Assembly: GCF_022647665.1 (NCBI RefSeq) | Contig: NZ_CP071872.1 | Span: forward strand, 1,612,001 to 1,676,000 | Direction: 5' to 3' | Length of the DNA stretch: 64,000 bases | Source of the DNA: Streptomyces formicae | Lineage (GTDB): Bacteria; Actinomycetota; Actinomycetes; Streptomycetales; Streptomycetaceae | Part shown: positions 16,728 through 24,303 of the stretch, in pieces | Layout of the letters: every line of letters begins with the position of its first letter | Position numbering within the stretch: the stretch's first letter is position 1 | Notes under the pieces: model-generated | What the model was told of the DNA's origin: nothing | Seen by the model: only the letters and a program-made list of their open reading frames with translations | The model's database searches: none | Position numbers and translations under genes: made by a program

Positions 16728-16909
16728 GTGCGGAAGTGGCCTCCACCCGTGCCCGCGCGTGGCGTGAGCTCGACCGCGCTCAGATCCTCGAACTCCGCAT
16801 GGTCAAGAGGTTGGTCGCGCCGGCAAAGCTGGTCGAATCCCTACTTGTGGGGCACTCGCGCGGCGCCGAGTATGAGACGTGGCGGGAGGTGGCCGCGCAG
16901 CTGCCCTGA
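16724..16909 (+). CDS. Small hypothetical protein, coupled to preceding gene
   Basis: 61 residues, GTG start in a GTGA overlap. Basic and helical (RARAWRELDRAQILELRMVKRLVAPAKLVESLL), without a recognised domain. The tight coupling supports that it is real. A strong convergent terminator (16981-17016) follows. Function unknown. Confidence 0.45.
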   Translation: MSAEVASTRARAWRELDRAQILELRMVKRLVAPAKLVESLLVGHSRGAEYETWREVAAQLP

Positions 16910-16980
16910 TAGGGCAGGGTGCTCCGCCCACCTGGCGAGGCGGGGCACCGTGTCCGCAGCGCAGGTGCGACACGCAGGCT

Positions 16981-17016
16981 CGTTCTGGCGCTGCGTATCA
17001 ACGCAGCGCCAGAACG
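16981..17016. terminator. Bidirectional terminator
   Basis: CGTTCTGGCGCTGCGT (16981-16996) pairs perfectly with 17001-17016 around the loop ATCA. It lies between the convergent small-ORF unit and the XRE regulator. Confidence 0.9.
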
Positions 17017-17050
17017 TCGCATACGAACCAGCCCTGAGGGCCGGCTCCGT

Positions 17051-17803
17051 TCACATCACGTAGGGCGCGCCCCGGCCCCACAGCTCCTCAGCGTGCTCCG
17101 CAAACCTGTCGAACATCCCGCCCTCGCCCTGGCGGCGCAGGTGCAGCAGAGGTGAGTCGTGGCCGACCAGCCTCGCCAGGTGAGGGGTGACCAGGGCGTC
17201 GTGGTCGAAGCGGAACACCGACAGGGACACGTGGTTCACCGCATCGTCCGCGCTGCTCAGGCGGGTCTCCAGGCCCTCCACCGGGCCGAGGCGTTCCAGG
17301 TTCTCCAGGGTGACCTTGATGCGTGTGGACACGCTGAGAGCCACGTCCTCGACGGTCTCGCGGTGGCGGGTCACCTCACCTTCAGGGTCGCCCAGCAGGA
17401 AGCGCACCCGGCAGCCTGAGGCGGCCTTCCGGCGGAGCGTGTCGGCGAAGGCCGGCTGGTCCAGCCACAGGAAGTAGTTGGTGTAGCCGGCCAGGAAGAT
17501 CTCTTCGGTTGCGCCTTCGATGAGGTCGCCCCACACCGTCGACGGGCACGCGGACCGGTACGGGTAGGCGTGAACCAACTCGCGGTCGTGGCCCGACTTG
17601 AGGCGGTCCTGTACACCCTTCGGCCAGATCATCTCTTCGTCCACCTTCAGTGCCTGGCAGGCATCGACGCGGTTCCTTGCGTGGGGTACGAGTTCGGCGT
17701 CGGCCAGCCACCGCTCCACGGTCTTGGGTGCCACACCGATGCGGGCAGCAAGCTTCCGGGGCGTGAGCTTCGCGTCAGCCATAGCCGATCGTAAAGCGAG
17801 GTT
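17051..17803 (-). CDS. XRE-family regulator with DUF5919-type C-terminal domain
   Basis: 250 residues from TTG at 17803, chosen because GGGGGAAG precedes it; ATG at 17782 has no SD. The N-terminal HTH (about residues 5-40) reads LTPRKLAARIGVAPKTVERWL. The C-terminal part (about 85-240) includes SACPSTVWGDLIEGATEEIFLAGYTNYFLWLDQP, then CRVRFLLGDPEGEVTRHRE. This recalls phospholipase-D-like or DUF5919 domains found behind HTH modules in Streptomyces. No HKD pair is present, so catalysis is unlikely. It is divergent from a small Cys-containing ORF, a pairing I recall as common in the genus. Function unknown; probably a DNA-binding sensor. Confidence 0.7.
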   Translation of the reverse strand, partial: NLALRSAMADAKLTPRKLAARIGVAPKTVERWLADAELVPHARNRVDACQALKVDEEMIWPKGVQDRLKSGHDRELVHAYPYRSACPSTVWGDLIEGATEEIFLAGYTNYFLWLDQPAFADTLRRKAASGCRVRFLLGDPEGEVTRHRETVEDVALSVSTRIKVTLENLERLGPVEGLETRLSSADDAVNHVSLSVFRFDHDALVTPHLARLVGHDSPLLHLRRQGEGGMFDRFAEHAEELWGRGAPYVM

Positions 17804-17915
17804 CAAGGCTTCCCCCCAGCGACGTTCGGGACTTCTTGCACCGTAGCCAGTGAGCGGCCAACTGTCCCTGATCCACATGGAGATACGTCCGCAAGGGGAC
17901 GCCACTATCGCGTCC

Positions 17916-18140
17916 ATGAGCGCCGAGAAGACAACGATGGGCCCTCCCGTGTACGCGGCGCTCCCGCCGGACCCTCCACTGCCGGTCCCCGGCTGCGGAG
18001 TGTGCGCGGCTCTGGCCAGGCAACGGCAGAAGGCCAGGGACCGGGGCGACTACTCCGCGGCGACCGACGCCGATGTGGAGATCCGCAACCACCCGCACCG
18101 GACGAGGAGGTGCGTCGATGGAGATGCGGCGATGGCGTGA
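17916..18140 (+). CDS. Small hypothetical protein paired with XRE regulator
   Basis: 74 residues from ATG at 17916 (MSAEKTTMGPPVYAALPP). A proline-rich start leads to GCGVCAALARQRQKARDRGDYSAATDADVEIRNHPH, with a CxxC pair and a final histidine that could hold zinc. This is a recurrent Streptomyces small protein encoded beside XRE/DUF5919 regulators (recollection). Its TGA overlaps the GTG of the next ORF, which is frameshifted. Function unknown. Confidence 0.65.
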   Translation: MSAEKTTMGPPVYAALPPDPPLPVPGCGVCAALARQRQKARDRGDYSAATDADVEIRNHPHRTRRCVDGDAAMA

Positions 18141-18344
18141 CAGCCGTGCGGAACTGAGGATGCGACCCGCGCACTCGAACAGGCGCTGGGGTGCCTGGGT
18201 ATCCCGGAGCGCCAGTACCGGCACGTGCGGTCAGCCGTGACTGCGTCTGGGAGGCCCTACGTGTATCTCGGGCTGGTCTCCGACGAGATCGTCGAGCTGA
18301 TGGCGGCAGCATTGAGAACGGCATCCACGACCGATTCGTCGTAG
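18137..18344 (+). pseudogene. Frameshifted second gene of the XRE-associated pair
   Basis: GTG at 18137 overlaps the upstream stop (GTGA) and reads VTAVRN before an immediate TGA at 18155. From GAG at 18156, in the next frame, a clean 62-residue stretch continues (EDATRALEQALGCLGIPERQ through VYLGLVSDEIVELMAAALR) to TAG at 18344. That frame has no start codon of its own before it. Removing one base around 18152 would join them. Either a real +1 frameshift or a sequencing error; downstream coding character is intact, so any inactivation is recent. Confidence 0.65.
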
Positions 18345-18397
18345 CAGGCGCAGGGGCCGTTTGACTTCCCCCGGCGGGATGCGGGCTGAGTGGCGGC

Positions 18398-18655
18398 TCA
18401 GTAGTGGTAGCGGGCCTTGATGATCACGACTTCCTTGTCGTCGGCCCGGTAGATGAGACGGTGTTCGTCGTCGATGCGGCGGGACCAGTAGCCCGAAAGG
18501 TCACCCTTCAGCGGCTCGGGCTTGCCGATTCCGGTGAAGGGGTCACGCTGGATCTCCCCGATCAGTCGATTGATCTTCTTCGCCAGCTGCTTGTTGGCGG
18601 TCTGCCAGTAGACGTAGTCCTCCCAGCCGGTGGGCCGGAACCGCACGTCCCTCAC
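18398..18655 (-). CDS. yoeB: YoeB/Txe-family mRNA interferase toxin
   Basis: 85 residues, the family length; GTG start in a GTGA overlap with the antitoxin stop. RelE fold. The catalytic residues known from E. coli YoeB are in place as Glu47 (GKPEPLK), Arg66 (EHRLIYR) and His84 (RYHY). YoeB cleaves mRNA in the ribosomal A site when free of YefM. The toxin is intact, unlike the second toxin-antitoxin pair in this block (21159-21451). Confidence 0.93.
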   Translation of the reverse strand: MRDVRFRPTGWEDYVYWQTANKQLAKKINRLIGEIQRDPFTGIGKPEPLKGDLSGYWSRRIDDEHRLIYRADDKEVVIIKARYHY

Positions 18656-18930
18656 TCTTCGCCCTCCGTCATAGCCTCAAGATCCTCCATGGTCTTCTCG
18701 ATCACGGGGGTGTCCGCTGCCTTGTCAGCAGCGATGGCGGCCATGAGGTGAGCGGCGTTGGCGGGGGAGCGCAGGAGGTAGACGGTCTCCTGCCACGAGT
18801 GGTAGTCGTCGGCGGACATCAGGACGGCGTTGCCGCCCTTGGAGGTGATCTCCACGGGCTCGTGATCGTCGTTGACCTGCTGGATGAGCGGGAACAGCTT
18901 GGCGCGGGCTTCGGTGGCGGTGATGGCCAC
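18652..18930 (-). CDS. yefM: YefM/Phd-family antitoxin
   Basis: 92 residues from GTG at 18930 behind GAGGAGGAGCGAC. The N-terminal Phd/YefM DNA-binding domain reads [28 protein letters not shown] and [21 protein letters not shown]. The flexible C-terminus that wraps the toxin follows. It neutralises the downstream YoeB and, with it, represses the operon. Twin operator-like dyads lie just upstream (18951-19000). Confidence 0.93.
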   Translation of the reverse strand: MAITATEARAKLFPLIQQVNDDHEPVEITSKGGNAVLMSADDYHSWQETVYLLRSPANAAHLMAAIAADKAADTPVIEKTMEDLEAMTEGEE

Positions 18931-18950
18931 GTCGCTCCTCCTCTCGGGGA

Positions 18951-19000
18951 GTGGTACGGGAATACTGTACCGCAGGAGTGGTACGGGGATGCTGTACCAC
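18951..19000. promoter_or_regulatory. Twin GTAC dyads, YefM-YoeB operator candidates
   Basis: Two 23-bp blocks, 18951-18973 and 18978-19000, start 27 bp apart. The second has perfect arms GTGGTAC/GTACCAC; the first has GGTAC/GTACC. Both share the centre GGG(A/G)AT(A/G)CT. They begin 21 bp upstream of the antitoxin start. Characterised yefM operators also carry paired GTAC-centred palindromes. Confidence 0.75.
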
Positions 19001-19134
19001 TCGGGTATTCCGATTCCCTGCCCAGCCGCCATGGCGAGCGCAGGTAGGCCGAGGGTCCCGCCGACGGTTAGCCGCTCTTCCTCGTTCGTGTGCTCGACAC
19101 GTCGGGGACCCGCCCGCAGGACACCTTGGGCGCC

Positions 19135-20528
19135 ATGGCATCCATACGGACCACGGCCGCGGCCCCTGGACTGCCGCAGGCCATCGCTCAAGTCGTGCCA
19201 CTCGCGGCCATGGCGGTCGTCCTGCTGGACTCCGCGACCGACTTCTTCCCAGACGATCCGCTGATCAGCGTTGTCACGCCCGTACGCCTGGCGCTGCTGA
19301 CCGGACTGACCGGACTGGCCGCGCTGGTCGTCGGGGGCGCCCGGCTCTCCGCGTTCCGTACACGGCTCGACCTCCCCGTCACGCTGCTGCTGCTCGCCGC
19401 TGCCGGGACGACGTACGTCGGCGGGCACCCCACCGCCCCGTTGCGGGCGCTGGTCACGTCCGCCGGCGCGTACTACCTCATGGTCGGGCTGCGGCGCACG
19501 CAGCCCGAATCCTGGCGCGCGGTCGCGTTGTTCGCGCTCTTCGCCGTCGTGGCCGCAGGGACAACGGCCTTCTCCCAGCTGACCAACGAGACCCCGACCG
19601 GCTTCTGCCGCACCGGGCTGCTCACGGACGTCGACTGCGACGAGGGTGCGGCGGGCATGCTGATCCGCGCCACGGGCACGTTCGCCAACCCCAACCTCCT
19701 CGCCGCGTTCCTCGTGCTGCTCACCCCGCTCACCCTGCTCGCCGCCGTGGCGTGGCCGAGCGGACGGCCCAGTCGGCGGTCGTCCTTGTGGGCCTGATCG
19801 GCTACGGCGCGGTACTGACCACGTTCTCGAGGGCGGGCTATGTGGCCGCCGCGGCAGGGCTGTTGGTGCTCGGTACCGCGTACTGGCTCGCGCCCCGGCT
19901 CGGCCGCCGCGGGCGCCGGGTGATGGCCGCGCTGGGGGTGGCGGTCGTGGCGGCAGGGGCCGCGGGCATCTGGATGGTGTCGCGGGCCGGGAAATCCCTC
20001 GGCGTCCGCGGCCAGGCGTGGCAGGCGGCCGTGGACACGTCCATCACCAACCCGCTGGGCGTCGGACTCGGTCGGTCGGGCGCCGTCATATCCGCCGTCG
20101 CGCCCGGCGAGCGCCAGTTCGTCCACGCGCACAACCTCTGGCTCAACTGGCTGGTCGAGGTGGGCGCGGTCGGCCTGCTGGCGATCGTCCTGGTGACCGT
20201 GGTCGCGTACGTGTCGGCGGCCCGCGCCGCGCGGGAGAAGTCGGTGATCGGCACGGTCGGACTGGCCGCGCTGACCGGCTTCTTCCTGATGAGCATGGCG
20301 GACCACCCGGCCAACCTGGTCCGGATGGACACGCTGTTCTGGCTGGTGCTGGGCCTGGTCATGGCCGAGGCCCCGGTGCGCCGGCGCCGCTCGGGCACTC
20401 CCGCTCCGGCCGGCCGGCCGAGGCACGGCCCCCACCAGCGGGCTCGCGGTACGACGCCCCTGCCCCAGCCGGCCCGCCCGGCCGCGGAACCCGTGGCCGT
20501 ACGCGGCGCCGCCCCTACCGTCCGCTGA
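19135..20528 (+). pseudogene. O-antigen ligase/Wzy-like membrane protein, frameshifted
   Basis: The N-terminal half runs from ATG 19135 in one frame (MASIRTTAAAPGLPQ) through several hydrophobic helices to GTFANPNLLAAFLVLLTPL, then stops at 19797. The C-terminal half continues in another frame from about 19755 (AERTAQSAVVLVGLIGYG) to 20528. Joined by one base near 19750-19760, it would be a polytopic protein of about 464 residues. The joined form has Wzy_C hallmarks: the GTFxNPN loop, LTTFSRAGYV, and the large periplasmic loop with HAHNLWLNWLVEVGAVGLL. Such enzymes polymerise or ligate lipid-linked glycans outside the membrane. The basic C-terminal tail is unusual. A sequencing error cannot be excluded. 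Confidence 0.75.
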
Positions 20529-20661
20529 AAAGGGGGTGCGCAAGGCTCAGTTCAGTCCTCCTGAGGATCGGTCCCCGCGGAGATCGTCGTGATGACAGCC
20601 GCGCGGCCGCGCTGGGTGAGTGCAGCCTCGAGGACCGATAGCGCTGGCAGTCAGAGCACGA

Positions 20662-20680
20662 TCTGAGTACAGTCTGAGTA
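20662..20680 (+). promoter_or_regulatory. Direct repeats at the start of the Phd-like antitoxin
   Basis: TCTGAGTA occurs at 20662-20669 and 20673-20680, 11 bp apart, the second running into the ATG. Antitoxin autoregulation or a leaderless promoter is possible; evidence is limited to the repeat. Confidence 0.35.
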
Positions 20681-21162
20681 TGGCAGCGCAGCTTGCATCC
20701 GACCCGGAGTCCGTCACCTTCACCGACCTGTCCCGTAACCCCAAGGCCGTCGCGGCCAAGGCCGCCGCCCTCGGCACCCTGCGTGTCACGCACCGCGATG
20801 CGCCAGACATGGTGCTGACCACGGCCATACACGCGGAGCGCACCGAGGAGAACCTCACCACTGCGTCCCGTCTGTTCCTCGCCCTGATGAAGCGGGATGA
20901 GGGAGCACGTTCCCTACTGAGTGCGCTTCCCGAGGTGTTCCCCTGGGTGCGCCACCTGGACGACGAAGAAGTCCGTGAGTTCACGGTCGAGCTGCTGGAT
21001 GCGCTCTCCGACGCTGCCGAACTGGGCGCCAGGGACGCGGTGCACCGAGCGATCGTTTCCTGGCGGGCCACAGCTCGGATCAACGCCGATCCCGATCAGC
21101 TCAAGGACGCCCTGCACCCGCTCAGCGATGTCGATCTCGGCCCGGTAGAGGTGCACGAGTGA
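20680..21162 (+). CDS. Phd-like antitoxin of a decayed toxin-antitoxin pair
   Basis: 160 residues from ATG at 20680. The N-terminus (VTFTDLSRNPKAVAAKAAALGTLRVTHRDAPDMVLTTA) follows the Phd/YefM pattern of a short helix, then strands ending in a residue-pair hairpin. The remaining 110 residues are a longer helical domain (ARSLLSALPEVFPWVRHLDDEEVREFTVELLDALSDAAELGARDAVHRAIVSWRAT) than classical antitoxins have. Its stop overlaps the GTG of a RelE-like toxin gene that is no longer intact. It was probably autoregulatory. The gene itself shows no damage. Confidence 0.7.
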   Translation: MAAQLASDPESVTFTDLSRNPKAVAAKAAALGTLRVTHRDAPDMVLTTAIHAERTEENLTTASRLFLALMKRDEGARSLLSALPEVFPWVRHLDDEEVREFTVELLDALSDAAELGARDAVHRAIVSWRATARINADPDQLKDALHPLSDVDLGPVEVHE

Positions 21163-21451
21163 GCCCGAAGAAGGGGGATCGGGTCAGTGTTCCGCCGCTC
21201 AGCGGCTGGAATGTCGTCTATGGGACGACAGAAGCCGCGACCGGTTGGGAGGAGCTCTGCCGCGTGGCGTTATCCAACGCCCATCGCTGCCTGGAGGCTT
21301 TGCGTGCCGATCCGGTGTCGCGGGCCCCCAGCTGGAGCAGTGGGAGTACGAAGTCACCAGCGGCGGCAGGGTCCGGTGCCTGGTCAGCCCGGAGACCTCA
21401 ACGGTGGTTCTGGTCTACGCCTCGCCGCGCCACCCCAAGGACACCGAATAG
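21159..21451 (+). pseudogene. RelE-like toxin remnant, internal deletion and frameshift
   Basis: GTG 21159 starts SPKKGDRVSVPPLSGWNVVYGTTEAATGWEELCRVA...LEALRADPVSR, matching the N-terminal half of a Streptomyces RelE-like toxin I recall. The C-terminal half is in another frame (PQLEQWEYEVTSGGRVRCLVSPETSTVVLVYASPRHPKDTE, stop 21451). At the junction near 21320, besides the shift, about 15-20 residues that such toxins carry (the HQLKG-type basic strand) are missing. A single sequencing error does not explain that. The toxin is probably dead. Confidence 0.65.
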
Positions 21452-21478
21452 CTCCTGGTGCTGGAACGGCGGACATGC

Positions 21479-21514
21479 CTGTGGGCCGCACCCCCGCCGG
21501 GGTGCGGCCCACAG
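21479..21514. terminator. Terminator hairpin, right copy flanking the accessory block
   Basis: CTGTGGGCCGCACCCC (21479-21494) pairs perfectly with 21499-21514, loop CGCC. It terminates pyk (minus strand, stop at 21529). Fifteen arm bases are identical to the hairpin at 16223-16261. Confidence 0.9.
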
Positions 21515-21528
21515 AAGTCGGCTCACCG

Positions 21529-22962
21529 TCAGGCGGACTTGGTGCCGCCGCCCAGGTGGTGCACGCGCACCATGTTGGTGGTGCCGGGGACGCCCGGAGG
21601 GGAGCCCGCCGTGATGACCATCGTGTCGCCCTCGTTGTAGCGCTGGAGCTTCAGCAGCTCCGCGTCGACGAAGTCGACCATCGCGTCCGTCGTCTGCACG
21701 AACGGGGCGATGAAGGGCTCCACGCCCCAGCTCAGGGTGAGCTGGTTGCGGGTGGTCTCGTCCGTCGTGAAGGCGAGGATCGGCTGCTTGGCGCGGTAGC
21801 GCGAAAGGCGGCGGGCGGTGTCGCCGGACTTGGTGAAGGCGACGAGGCCCTTGCCGTCCAGGAAGTCGGCGATCTCGCAGGCGGCGCGGGCCACCGAGCC
21901 GCCCTGGGTGCGCGGCTTCTTGCCCGGGACCAGGGGCTGGAGGCCCTTGGAGAGGAGCTCCTCCTCGGCCGCGGTGACGATCTTGGACATCGTCTTGACG
22001 GTCTCGATCGGGTACGCACCCACGCTCGACTCCGCCGAGAGCATGACCGCGTCCGCGCCGTCCAGGATCGCGTTGGCGACGTCGGACGCCTCGGCGCGGG
22101 TCGGGCGGGAGTTGGTGATCATCGACTCCATCATCTGGGTCGCCACGATCACCGGCTTGGCGTTGCGGCGGCACAGCTCGATGAGGCGCTTCTGCACCAT
22201 CGGGACCCGCTCCAGCGGGTACTCGACGGCCAGGTCGCCGCGGGCCACCATCACCGCGTCGAACGCCGCGACGACGTCCGCCATGTTCTCGACGGCCTGC
22301 GGCTTCTCCACCTTGGCGATGACCGGGACCCGGCGGCCCTCCTCGTCCATCACCTTGTGGACGTCCTTGACGTCGTTGGCGTCGCGGACGAAGGAGAGCG
22401 CCACCATGTCGCAGCCCATCCGCAGCGCGAAGCGCAGGTCCTCGACGTCCTTCTCGGACAGGGCCGGGACGTTCACCGCCGTGCCGGGCAGGTTGATGCC
22501 CTTGTGGTCGGAGATGACGCCGCCCTCGACGACGATCGTCTTCACGCGCGGGCCCTCGACCTCGACGACGCGCAGCTCGACGTTGCCGTCGTTGATCAGG
22601 ACCTGGTCGCCCTTGGAGACGTCGCCGGGCAGGCCCTTGTACGTCGTGCCGCAGACGGACTTGTCACCGGGGACGTCATCGGTGGTGATCGTGAACTCGT
22701 CGCCGCGGACCAGCTCGACCGGTCCCTCGGCGAAGGTCTCCAGACGGATCTTCGGGCCCTGGAGGTCGGCGAGCACACCGACGGGGCGGCCGGTGTCCGC
22801 CACCGCCCTGCGGAGGCGGTCGTACCGCTCCTGGTGCTCTGCCTGGGTCCCGTGGCTCATGTTGAAACGGGCCACGTTCATGCCGGCCTCGATGAGCGCT
22901 TTCAGCTGCTCGTAGGAGTCGACGGCGGGGCCCAGTGTGCAGACGATTTTGGAACGGCGCAT
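21529..22962 (-). CDS. pyk: Pyruvate kinase
   Basis: 477 residues, full family length. Converts phosphoenolpyruvate and ADP to pyruvate and ATP. N-terminal MRRSKIVCTLGPAVDS, the K-containing active-site strand PVIAKVEKPQAVENM, the signature MVARGDLAVEYPLERVP, and the MMESMITNSRPTRAEASDVANAILDG helix are intact. The C-terminal allosteric domain (about residues 340-477) is present. A 12-bp palindrome lies 30 bp upstream. ackA-pta follow upstream on the same strand, making a phosphoenolpyruvate-to-acetate block. Streptomyces usually has two pyruvate kinases; which one this is was judged only by neighbourhood. Confidence 0.97.
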   Translation of the reverse strand: MRRSKIVCTLGPAVDSYEQLKALIEAGMNVARFNMSHGTQAEHQERYDRLRRAVADTGRPVGVLADLQGPKIRLETFAEGPVELVRGDEFTITTDDVPGDKSVCGTTYKGLPGDVSKGDQVLINDGNVELRVVEVEGPRVKTIVVEGGVISDHKGINLPGTAVNVPALSEKDVEDLRFALRMGCDMVALSFVRDANDVKDVHKVMDEEGRRVPVIAKVEKPQAVENMADVVAAFDAVMVARGDLAVEYPLERVPMVQKRLIELCRRNAKPVIVATQMMESMITNSRPTRAEASDVANAILDGADAVMLSAESSVGAYPIETVKTMSKIVTAAEEELLSKGLQPLVPGKKPRTQGGSVARAACEIADFLDGKGLVAFTKSGDTARRLSRYRAKQPILAFTTDETTRNQLTLSWGVEPFIAPFVQTTDAMVDFVDAELLKLQRYNEGDTMVITAGSPPGVPGTTNMVRVHHLGGGTKSA

Positions 22963-22991
22963 GAGGCGGATCCTATCGGTTTGTTTCTATG

Positions 22992-23003
22992 CGGAATATT
23001 CCG
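22992..23003. promoter_or_regulatory. Palindrome upstream of pyk
   Basis: CGGAATATTCCG is a perfect 12-bp dyad 30 bp before the pyk start in the 93-bp ackA-pyk gap. Position suits an operator or promoter overlap. No regulator assigned. Confidence 0.4.
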
Positions 23004-23055
23004 TCTGGTGGAATGTACAAATGGGCGCCCGGCCGCTCAGCCGTGGGCCAGTCGC

Positions 23056-24303
23056 TCAGCCCTCCGCCGGCGCACCGGTGACCAGGGCGAAGGTCTGCTG
23101 TGCGATCTCCAGCTCCTCGTCCGTCGGCACCACCGCGACCGCCACGCGGGCGTAGTCCGGAGAAACGATGCGCGGCTCGTCCGACCGTACGGCGTTGAGC
23201 TCAGCGTCCACCACGAGACCCAGTTCCTCCAGACCCGCGATGGCCGCTTCCCGCACCGGAGCAGCGTTCTCGCCGACGCCCGCCGTGAACACGACCGCGT
23301 CCACCCGGCCGAGGACCGCGTAATAGGCACCGATGTACTTCTTCAGCCGGTGGATGTAGATCTCGAAGGCGAGCCGCGCCTGCTCGTCGCCCTCGTCGAT
23401 CCGCCGCCGGATCTCCCGCATGTCGTTGTCGCCGCACAGCCCCACCAGGCCGCTCTTCTTGTTGAGCAGGACGTCGACGTCGTCCTCGGACATCCCGGCC
23501 ACCCGCTTGAGGTGGAAGGTGACCGCCGGGTCGATGTCGCCGGAGCGGGTGCCCATGACCAGCCCCTCCAGCGGGGTCAGCCCCATCGACGTGTCCACGC
23601 ACCGGCCGCCGGCCACCGCGGACGCCGAGGCGCCGTTGCCCAGGTGCAGCACGATGACGTTGACGTCCTCCGGCGCCCTGCCCAGCAGCTCCGCGGTCCG
23701 GCGCGAGACGTACGCGTGCGAGGTGCCGTGGAAGCCGTAGCGGCGGATGCGGTGCGCGTCCGCGGTCTCCACGTCGATCGCGTACCGCGCCGCGTACTCC
23801 GGCATCGTCGTGTGGAACGCCGTGTCGAAGACGGCGACCTGCGGCAGGTCCGGGCGCACCGCCTGGGCGGTGCGGATGCCGGTGATGTTCGCCGGGTTGT
23901 GCAACGGGGCCACCGGCACCAGGCGCTCGATCTCGGCCAGCACCTCGTCGGTGACGACGGTGGGCGCGGTGAACCGCAGGCCGCCGTGCACCACCCGGTG
24001 GCCGATCGCCGCCAGCTCGGGGGAGTCGACGCCGAGGCCGTCCTGCGCCAGCTCCTCCGCGACCGCCTTCAGCGCGGCGCCGTGGTCCGCGATCGGGCCC
24101 GTGCGCTCGCGCCGTGCGGCGCCGCCGCCCGCCAGCGGGGTGTGCACCACCCGGGAGGTCTCCTCGCCGATCCGCTCGACGAGGCCCACGGCGAGCCGGG
24201 AGCTGTCGTCCATGTCGAGCAGCTGGTACTTCAACGAGGAGGAGCCGGAGTTGAGGACGAGCACGCGCGTGGCGGTGACGGCGCCGGTCGGGGTGGGGGT
24301 CAT
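23056..24303 (-). CDS. ackA: Acetate kinase
   Basis: 415 residues; ATGA overlap with pta, so translationally coupled. Interconverts acetyl phosphate plus ADP with acetate plus ATP. Visible ASKHA motifs: LVLNSGSSSLKYQLL near the N-terminus, FDTAFHTTMPEYAARYAI, GFHGTSHAYVSRR, HLGNGASASAVAGGRCVDTSMG, and the C-terminal FTAGVGENAAPVRE. A 13-residue N-terminal extension (TPTPTGAVTATR) precedes the first strand, so an inner start is possible. Works with Pta in acetate overflow and recapture. Confidence 0.97.
   Translation of the reverse strand: MTPTPTGAVTATRVLVLNSGSSSLKYQLLDMDDSSRLAVGLVERIGEETSRVVHTPLAGGGAARRERTGPIADHGAALKAVAEELAQDGLGVDSPELAAIGHRVVHGGLRFTAPTVVTDEVLAEIERLVPVAPLHNPANITGIRTAQAVRPDLPQVAVFDTAFHTTMPEYAARYAIDVETADAHRIRRYGFHGTSHAYVSRRTAELLGRAPEDVNVIVLHLGNGASASAVAGGRCVDTSMGLTPLEGLVMGTRSGDIDPAVTFHLKRVAGMSEDDVDVLLNKKSGLVGLCGDNDMREIRRRIDEGDEQARLAFEIYIHRLKKYIGAYYAVLGRVDAVVFTAGVGENAAPVREAAIAGLEELGLVVDAELNAVRSDEPRIVSPDYARVAVAVVPTDEELEIAQQTFALVTGAPAEG

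Noticed and set aside
17051..17803. Phospholipase D or nuclease activity in the XRE protein
   Set aside because: The C-terminal domain resembles a PLD-like fold in places but has no HxKxxxxD catalytic motif.
16223..21514. Integrative element with integrase
   Set aside because: No integrase, recombinase, transposase or tRNA target was seen in or next to the block, so insertion by a known element type is not supported.
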